DNA of 9,875 nucleotides, from NCBI GenBank assembly GCA_964428275.1, contig CAYRXN010000025.1:1-9875 (forward strand). The letters run 5' to 3'. Shown here one piece after another: positions 5,568 through 9,875 of this stretch (positions are counted from its first letter, which is position 1; every line of letters starts with the position of its first letter). The position numbers were made by a program, and so were the translations under genes. A model generated the notes under the pieces. That model had not been told where the DNA came from. It saw only the letters and a program-made list of their open reading frames with translations, and did not search any database. Origin of the DNA: JALSRY01 sp964428275 (GTDB lineage: Bacteria; Planctomycetota; Phycisphaerae; UBA1845; Fen-1342).

Positions 5568-6392
5568 ATGAACGCGTGCCGAATCGCTCTCACGCTGGCG
5601 TTGGCCGGCCTCTCCACGCTGGCGGCGGGCGCGCAGGTTCTCGTCTACAGCCAACCCAACGACAACCCCGACGGACCCTACTCCGACGGCGTGCCGGGAC
5701 AGTACTGGAGTACGCGCATCGCCGACGACTTCATTCTCACCGATTCGGCAAACCGTCGTATCGTCGGTGTGACGTGGTGGGGCAGCCCGGAAGGTGTCAA
5801 CTACTTCGACCTCAAACCGTTCTCGGACTGGATCATCAAGTTCTACGAAGACGATAACGGGCTGCCCGGCACACTGATCTACGACGAGACGTTCCCCAAA
5901 CACGAAACCAACCCCGTCCTCACCGGAAACCACAACATGAACGGCGGGGCGGAATACGAACACGTCGTGACCCTCTCGACGCCCATCACGCTGGCCGTTG
6001 ACCAGACCTACTGGATCTCCATCGGTGGCGTGGCGCTGCCCGGCTATGAGCAGGACGATGGCTGGGAGTGGTCGCGCAACTACTTCCAGGGCAACGATCT
6101 CTCAGCCGCAGACTACTTCGACGGCAACGGTTACGCGGCCCGCATCGGCGATACCGCCTTCGCGCTCTGGGGCGAGCCGGCGGGTGGTTGCCCCCACCCG
6201 GGTTGTGATCCGGGCGATCTCAACGGCGACTGCATCGTCGATCTGAACGACCTGGCCCTGCTGCTGGCAGCGTACGACAACTGCGCCGGCGATCCGAACT
6301 ACGACCCCAACGCAGACTTCGACGGCAGCGGCTGCGTGGATCTCGCCGATCTCGCCGTGATGCTCAGCGCCTACGGCAACGACTGCAACTGA
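5568..6392 (+). CDS. Secreted protein with dockerin-like calcium-binding tail
   Basis: This 274-residue protein has a signal peptide at 1-22 (ALTLALAGLSTLAAGAQ). A globular part at about 23-204 is rich in Trp, Tyr, Asp and Gly (ADDFILTD, VGVTWWGSPEG, TYWISIGG). This pattern is common in planctomycete secreted beta-sandwich proteins of unknown job, and I cannot name the domain. A Cys/Pro/Gly hinge (205-215) leads to a dockerin-like tail. Its two loops run Asp217, Asn219, Asp221 to Asp228, and Asp250, Asp252, Ser254 to Asp261, each followed by a helix (LNDLALLLAAY and LADLAVMLSAY). Each half carries two cysteines (222/239 and 256/273), which suggests two matching disulfides. The start at 5568 has GGAG 8 bases upstream and places the signal peptide at the very N-terminus; an upstream in-frame ATG at 5517 would add 17 polar residues before it. 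It converges with the phosphorylase gene, 24 bases away. Confidence 0.83.
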   Translation: MNACRIALTLALAGLSTLAAGAQVLVYSQPNDNPDGPYSDGVPGQYWSTRIADDFILTDSANRRIVGVTWWGSPEGVNYFDLKPFSDWIIKFYEDDNGLPGTLIYDETFPKHETNPVLTGNHNMNGGAEYEHVVTLSTPITLAVDQTYWISIGGVALPGYEQDDGWEWSRNYFQGNDLSAADYFDGNGYAARIGDTAFALWGEPAGGCPHPGCDPGDLNGDCIVDLNDLALLLAAYDNCAGDPNYDPNADFDGSGCVDLADLAVMLSAYGNDCN

Positions 6393-6416
6393 ACCGGCGG
6401 TACCCTCCGAAACACC

Positions 6417-8558
6417 TCAGCGGTGGGCCGGCAGGTAGTAGTCGCGCACGTACTCGCCGACCATGCGGTGGCTGGAGAACGGCTGGCCGACGCTCTGGAG
6501 CGAGGCGACCATCATGCGTACCCACTTGGCCGGCACGCCACGCCGGTTGCGCTCGTAGAACAGCGGCACGATCCGGTTCTCCAGCAGGTCGTAGAGCGCC
6601 CCGGCGTCGTAGCGATCCTGCGCCGCGCGACTCTTGAACGTGCGCCCGTCGCCCACGGCCCAGCCGTTGCGCTTGTTGTAGCCTTCGGCCCACCAGCCAT
6701 CGAGAATCGAGCAGTTCAGACCCCCGTGCAGGGGCGGCTTCATGCCGCTGGTTCCCGACGCCTCCATCGGCCGCAGGGGATTGTTGAGCCACAGATCGCA
6801 CCCGCTGGTCAGCAGACGCCCGATCCGCATGTCGTAGTTCTCGATAAACGCCACCTTGCCCGCGAACGCACGGCTGCGCGTGTAGCGGAAGATGCGCTGC
6901 ACGTAGGCCTGCCCGCCTTGGTCGTCGGGGTGGGCCTTGCCGGCGAAGACGAGCTGCACCGGCCGTGCGCCGTCGTTGAGAATCCGCGCCAGCCGGCGGG
7001 GATCGTGGAAGATCAACGGAGCGCGTTTGTACGTCGCGAACCGCCGGGCGAACCCGATCGTGAGGGCGTGCTTGTCGAACGCGTCGTGGATCAGCAGGTT
7101 GTCTTCGGTGGGGCCCAGACGGCGGTGAATCTGTTCGAGCAGCTTCTGGCGGATGAAGTTGATCAGGCGGGCCCGCAGCTTGTTGCGCATCGCCCAGAAC
7201 TCTTCCGGGGGGATGCGATCGGCCCGCTGCGACCAGTTCGTATCCGGCCCGATCCCCAGCCAGCGCGGCCTGAGGTACCGGCGGTAGAGAACGTCCATCT
7301 CGGGCGCCAGCCATGTCTGGGGATGGACGCCGTTGGTGACGTGGCCGATCGGCACGTCGCGGGTGCGCCGGGCGCCGTAGACGCCTTTCCACATCTCGCG
7401 CGTGACCTCGCCGTGCAGCTTCGAAACGCCGTTGACGTGCGCGCTGAGCTTGAGCGCCAGCACGGTCATGCAGAACGGCTCCCTGCGATCGTCGGGATGC
7501 TCGCGTCCCAGCGCCAGGAACTCTTCCCAGGTGATGCCCAGCGCTTCGCCGATCGGGGCCAGGTACTTGACCACCATTTTCCACGGGTAGCGGTCGTGGC
7601 CGGCGGGGACCGGCGTGTGCGTCGTAAACACGCTCGAGCCGCGCACGATTTCGAGCGCCTTGTCGAACGACTTGCCGCTCATGCGCAGTTTGCGCAGCCG
7701 CTCCAGTCCGGCAAACGCGGCGTGGCCCTCGTTGAGGTGGAACACGGTCGGCTGGATGCCGAGCGCCCGCAGAGCGCGCACGCCGCCGATTCCCAGCAGA
7801 ATCTGCTGCTGGAGGCGTGATTCCGAATCGCCGCCGTAGAGGCGTTGCGTGAGTCGGCGGTCGCGCGGCTTGTTGCGCGAGATGTCGGCGTCGAGCAGGT
7901 AGAGCTCGGTGCGACCGACCTGCTGTTTCCAGATGCGGGCATAGACGATCCGCCTGGCGATCGGGACGGCGACCGTCTGGCCGGTGTCCTCCAGCGGCCA
8001 CTCGCGGAAATCGTAATGCGGATACACCACGCGGGTCGTGCCGTCGGCGCGCAGTTGCTGTTCGTAATACCCGTTGCGGTAGAGCCGGCCGATGCCGACC
8101 AGCGGCACGCCCAGATCGGAGGCGGACTTGAGATGGTCGCCCGCCAGCACGCCGAGGCCGCCGGCGTACTGCGGCAGGCTCTCGTGCAGGGCGTACTCGG
8201 AACAGAAGTAGGCGACCTTGAGCCGGCGGTCGCGGCCGCGGGCGGTGCGCTCGAACCACGGGCGCGTCTTGAGGTATTGCTTGAGCTCCCGTTCGCACAC
8301 TTCGAGCTGGGCCCGGATGGTCTCGTCACACTCGAGCGCCTCGCGGCGTTCGCTGCGCAGGGCCTCGAGGATGCGGATCGGGTTGTGGTTGGTCGATCGC
8401 CAGAGGGCCGGATCGACCGCCGCGAAGAGCCGCTGGGCCTCGGGGCTCCAGGTCCAGTGCAGGTTCATCGCCAGATCGACGATGCGATCGAACACGCTCG
8501 TATCGCGCGCCCCGGAGGTGGCGGCGCTGCGGGGCTTCCTCGGTTTTCGCTGGGCCAT
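6417..8558 (-). CDS. glgP: Alpha-glucan (glycogen/maltodextrin) phosphorylase, GT35 family
   Basis: This 713-residue cytoplasmic enzyme removes terminal glucose from alpha-1,4-glucans with phosphate, giving glucose 1-phosphate, and uses pyridoxal phosphate. A short basic start (1-15) precedes the N-terminal domain typical of the bacterial/archaeal short type (MNLHWTWSPEAQRLF, STNHNPIRILEAL). Family motifs follow: FCSEYALHESLPQYAGGLG (118-136), HLNEGHAAF (274-282), TTHTPVPAGHDR (312-323), GHVTNGVH (405-412), RRFATYKR (505-512), FAGKAHP (538-544), ENYDM (573-577) and EASGTSGMK (599-607), where Lys607 should hold the cofactor. The chain ends soon after MVGEYVRDYYLP, so it appears shorter than the roughly 800-residue members of this type and lacks their C-terminal extension. 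All core motifs are intact. The start at 8558 has AAAGGA 6 bases upstream; a further in-frame ATG at 8651 lies upstream of the likely promoter. No other glycogen gene is in view. Confidence 0.93.
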   Translation of the reverse strand: MAQRKPRKPRSAATSGARDTSVFDRIVDLAMNLHWTWSPEAQRLFAAVDPALWRSTNHNPIRILEALRSERREALECDETIRAQLEVCERELKQYLKTRPWFERTARGRDRRLKVAYFCSEYALHESLPQYAGGLGVLAGDHLKSASDLGVPLVGIGRLYRNGYYEQQLRADGTTRVVYPHYDFREWPLEDTGQTVAVPIARRIVYARIWKQQVGRTELYLLDADISRNKPRDRRLTQRLYGGDSESRLQQQILLGIGGVRALRALGIQPTVFHLNEGHAAFAGLERLRKLRMSGKSFDKALEIVRGSSVFTTHTPVPAGHDRYPWKMVVKYLAPIGEALGITWEEFLALGREHPDDRREPFCMTVLALKLSAHVNGVSKLHGEVTREMWKGVYGARRTRDVPIGHVTNGVHPQTWLAPEMDVLYRRYLRPRWLGIGPDTNWSQRADRIPPEEFWAMRNKLRARLINFIRQKLLEQIHRRLGPTEDNLLIHDAFDKHALTIGFARRFATYKRAPLIFHDPRRLARILNDGARPVQLVFAGKAHPDDQGGQAYVQRIFRYTRSRAFAGKVAFIENYDMRIGRLLTSGCDLWLNNPLRPMEASGTSGMKPPLHGGLNCSILDGWWAEGYNKRNGWAVGDGRTFKSRAAQDRYDAGALYDLLENRIVPLFYERNRRGVPAKWVRMMVASLQSVGQPFSSHRMVGEYVRDYYLPAHR

Positions 8559-8564
8559 CGACCA

Positions 8565-8570
8565 TCCTTT
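8565..8570 (-). promoter_or_regulatory. Ribosome-binding site of the phosphorylase gene
   Basis: AAAGGA on the - strand lies 6 bases before the ATG at 8558-8556 and supports that start. Confidence 0.6.
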
Positions 8571-8601
8571 CCGCTGGTTATCGAGCCGAACAAGCGACGG
8601 A

Positions 8602-8630
8602 ATTGTAGCCGGTGGCGCCGATGCGGTCAC
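8602..8630 (-). promoter_or_regulatory. glgP: Candidate sigma-70-type promoter of the phosphorylase gene
   Basis: On the - strand GTGACC (8630-8625, 4 of 6 matches to TTGACA) is followed by 17 bases and TACAAT (8607-8602, 5 of 6 matches to TATAAT). Transcription would begin near 8595, giving a leader of about 37 bases before the start codon. Spacing and position are both good. The -35 element is part of an inverted repeat that may be an operator. Confidence 0.5.
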
Positions 8631-8646
8631 GGGCGCGCACCGTGAC
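8626..8646. repeat. Perfect 7-bp inverted repeat over the phosphorylase -35 element, possible operator
   Basis: GTCACGG (8626-8632) and CCGTGAC (8640-8646) are exact reverse complements around a 7-base spacer. The half-sites are 14 bases apart centre to centre. The left half covers the candidate -35 element, so a dimeric protein bound here would compete with RNA polymerase. As DNA it looks more like a regulator site than a terminator, since no T-tract follows. Confidence 0.4.
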
Positions 8647-8750
8647 GACAACCCTCAACCGGCGACGGCCCGGCGGCCAATTGCCGGCAGCAGGTACCGC
8701 CGCCCTGGACGAGCCAGGAAACTTCGCAGGCGTAAGCGTTCGTGGCACGC

Positions 8751-8769
8751 GACGCGGCGCCGCCGCGTC
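8751..8769 (-). repeat. Perfect 8-bp hairpin, possible transcript end of the transporter gene
   Basis: GACGCGGC (8751-8758) and GCCGCGTC (8762-8769) pair exactly around GCC. It is the strongest stem downstream of the transporter stop, about 195 bases after it. No T-tract follows on either strand, so a terminator role is only a possibility. Confidence 0.35.
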
Positions 8770-8962
8770 TGCGGCCCCGGCGCGACGTGGTCAGCCCGTT
8801 CCCATGGCCGCTCGCCGGGTGAGAACCCGCTCTCCGGCTGCGCGGCCCCGCGAGCGCAGGTGGCACGGCCGCCGGGCAGACCCGGGCCCCCGTGGCGCCT
8901 GGTTCTGCCGGCCCACGCCCCCGCACCGTGGATGCGGAAGCGCAGGCGGCACCAGCACCGGA

Positions 8963-9875
8963 CTATCCGCCGGCGTGCCTGGTCTGGAAGTGCTGGCCGA
9001 CCCAGCCCTTGGCCAGCACCAGCAGGATCGGCGAAACGATCGCGATGCAGCCGAAAATGAACCACATGACCTCGGTGTGCTTGGCTCCCTCGGCCGGACA
9101 ATACTGCTCGATCATCCAGCCCGAGTAGATCATCGGCACGAGTACCTTGGTCAGGAACCAGGGGAACTGCGCCACGCCCATGTATTCGCCCGTGCGGCCT
9201 TCCGGGGCGATTTCGGCGGCGTATTGCAGGAACCGCGGCTGCCACATCGCTTCGCCGATCGTCATGATGAGGATGTAGCCGGCCAGCGTCCACGCGTGCG
9301 GCCCCAGCGCCAGGAGAAACGCCGGCGCCGCCATCACGAACGTGCCCGCGATCATCATGTTGTATACGTTGGCCTTCTCGGTCAGGGCGGTCACGATCGG
9401 AACCGCAAAGAAGATCAGCAGCGGATTGGCGTTCGAGGCGATTTCGAAGTACTCGCCCACCCAGCCTTCGAACGCACGCGAGATGTACTGCGGCAGGATG
9501 AGCCAGTTGTAGGTGAACAGTGTCTGCACCGGAATGAGCGCGAAGATGAAAAACGCGAACTTCCCGTCGGCGAGCGGGTGCTTCACGATGTACCGTATGG
9601 CCGGCTCACGCCACACCGCGGGAAGCACCCTGATGACCAGCGGGGCGATAAAGACCAGACCGGCCAGCCCCCAACGTATCCACGACTCGTCCGGCCGGTA
9701 GTAATACGGCGCGCCGCCCTTGAACACGAGCAAGACCATCGCCCCCAGCCAGAACAGCCACATGTGCGGCTTGATACGTTCTTCACCGGCGCTCTCCCCG
9801 GGCGGCGGGTCGCCCCCGTCGCCGGCGGGGGCAGAACCGTCGGCTTCCTTGCTCGCCTGCTCCTGCGCCTCGATT
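8963..9875 (-). CDS. POT/PTR2-like MFS transporter, C-terminal part (start beyond the right edge)
   Basis: The reading frame is open to the window edge, so only the last 303 residues are seen. The visible part opens with a hydrophilic Glu/Ala/Pro/Gly-rich loop (codons 9874-9764, e.g. SAPAGDGGDPPPGESAGEE). Eight membrane helices follow. Counting from the Met at 9763, two helices (1-17 and 31-48) precede a charged connector (REPAIRYIVKHPLADGK), and six more run to about 255. A 6+2+6 helix layout is that of POT-family proton-coupled transporters. The match is supported by NPLLIFFAVPIVTAL (113-127) and by GEAMWQP...IAPEGRTGEYMG (170-196), which resemble the POT signatures around helices 8 and 10, including the helix-10 Glu. 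Substrate is unknown; the N-terminal ExxERF motif that would support peptides is not in view. The internal ATG at 9763 is not a likely true start. Confidence 0.72.
   Translation of the reverse strand, partial: IEAQEQASKEADGSAPAGDGGDPPPGESAGEERIKPHMWLFWLGAMVLLVFKGGAPYYYRPDESWIRWGLAGLVFIAPLVIRVLPAVWREPAIRYIVKHPLADGKFAFFIFALIPVQTLFTYNWLILPQYISRAFEGWVGEYFEIASNANPLLIFFAVPIVTALTEKANVYNMMIAGTFVMAAPAFLLALGPHAWTLAGYILIMTIGEAMWQPRFLQYAAEIAPEGRTGEYMGVAQFPWFLTKVLVPMIYSGWMIEQYCPAEGAKHTEVMWFIFGCIAIVSPILLVLAKGWVGQHFQTRHAGG

Larger units (their letters stand above)
8559..8962. other. 404-bp GC-rich, hairpin-dense intergenic region
   Basis: I find no gene here. It separates the transporter gene from the phosphorylase gene on the same strand and must hold the end of one transcript and the start of the other. 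Short perfect stems are frequent: 8626-8646 (7 bp), 8704-8718 (5 bp), 8751-8769 (8 bp), 8816-8829 (5 bp with a GAGA loop on the + strand), 8838-8859 (6 bp) and 8872-8885 (5 bp, CAGA loop). No tRNA, SRP RNA, RNase P RNA or riboswitch signature that I know is recognisable. Only the phosphorylase-proximal part can be assigned, to a promoter. Confidence 0.55.

Noticed and set aside
3704..6392. Cellulosome components, because of the dockerin-like tails
   Set aside because: No cohesin, scaffoldin or carbohydrate-active domain accompanies the tails, and such tails are common in planctomycete secreted proteins of other kinds.
6423..8645. Two long open frames on the + strand opposite the phosphorylase (465 and 266 codons)
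   Set aside because: The - strand holds an unmistakable GT35 enzyme throughout. The opposing frames are a by-product of third-position GC and show no motif.
8559..8962. Possible riboswitch, tRNA, SRP RNA or RNase P RNA in the gap
   Set aside because: I looked for the conserved cores of these RNAs on both strands and found none; scattered short stems alone are not enough.
8655..9293. Open - strand frame of 212 codons overlapping the transporter end and the intergenic gap
   Set aside because: It is in another frame on the same strand as the well-supported transporter; its translation is low-complexity Arg/Gly/His-rich with no family features.
9808..9818. Third copy of the dispersed motif (GGTCGCCCCCG)
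   Set aside because: Only 11 bases match, it lies inside the transporter coding region encoding a Gly/Pro/Asp-rich loop, and flanks differ. Base composition explains it.

Overview
The window is GC-rich and gene-dense, and it looks chromosomal. Three features together point to a planctomycete, most likely of the Phycisphaerae type. One is a prepilin-like protein with the CPSD and H-Xn-DG signatures that planctomycetes carry in many copies. Two more are secreted proteins ending in dockerin-like paired calcium-loop tails (GDxNGD...). The ECF sigma-factor operon also has a planctomycete style. This assignment comes from family knowledge; no marker gene such as rRNA is present. I see no mobile element, CRISPR array, tRNA or rRNA.

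Layout. 112-2361 (+): a tight three-gene operon of an ECF sigma factor, a single-pass membrane protein in the anti-sigma position, and an exported Pro/His/Met-rich coiled-coil protein. The genes overlap by 20 bp and 4 bp. A perfect 12-bp inverted repeat (2405-2441) closes this block. 2578-3576 (-): a prepilin-like protein with an unusual cleavage motif. 3704-5128 (-): a secreted FG-GAP protein with seven repeats of about 55 residues, probably a seven-bladed beta-propeller, ending in a dockerin-like tail. 5129-5567: a divergent regulatory region with an AT-richer patch. 5568-6392 (+): a second secreted protein with a dockerin-like tail. 6417-8558 (-): a GT35 alpha-glucan (glycogen) phosphorylase. 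8559-8962: a 404-bp GC-rich, hairpin-dense gap carrying a plausible phosphorylase promoter. 8963 to the right edge (-): the C-terminal part of a POT/PTR2-like MFS transporter whose start lies outside the window.

How the genes may work together. The first three look like one signalling unit: sigma factor in the cytoplasm, membrane protein as its restraint, exported protein as the sensor or output. The layout recalls metal-sensing ECF systems such as CnrH/CnrY/CnrX, and the exported protein has two tandem 20-residue units with Met and His motifs. This is the best candidate here for an undescribed system, but it is inference. The prepilin-like protein and the two dockerin-tailed proteins are all exported and cluster together, which suggests a cell-surface theme. 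The phosphorylase is storage-glucan metabolism and has no visible partner gene here.
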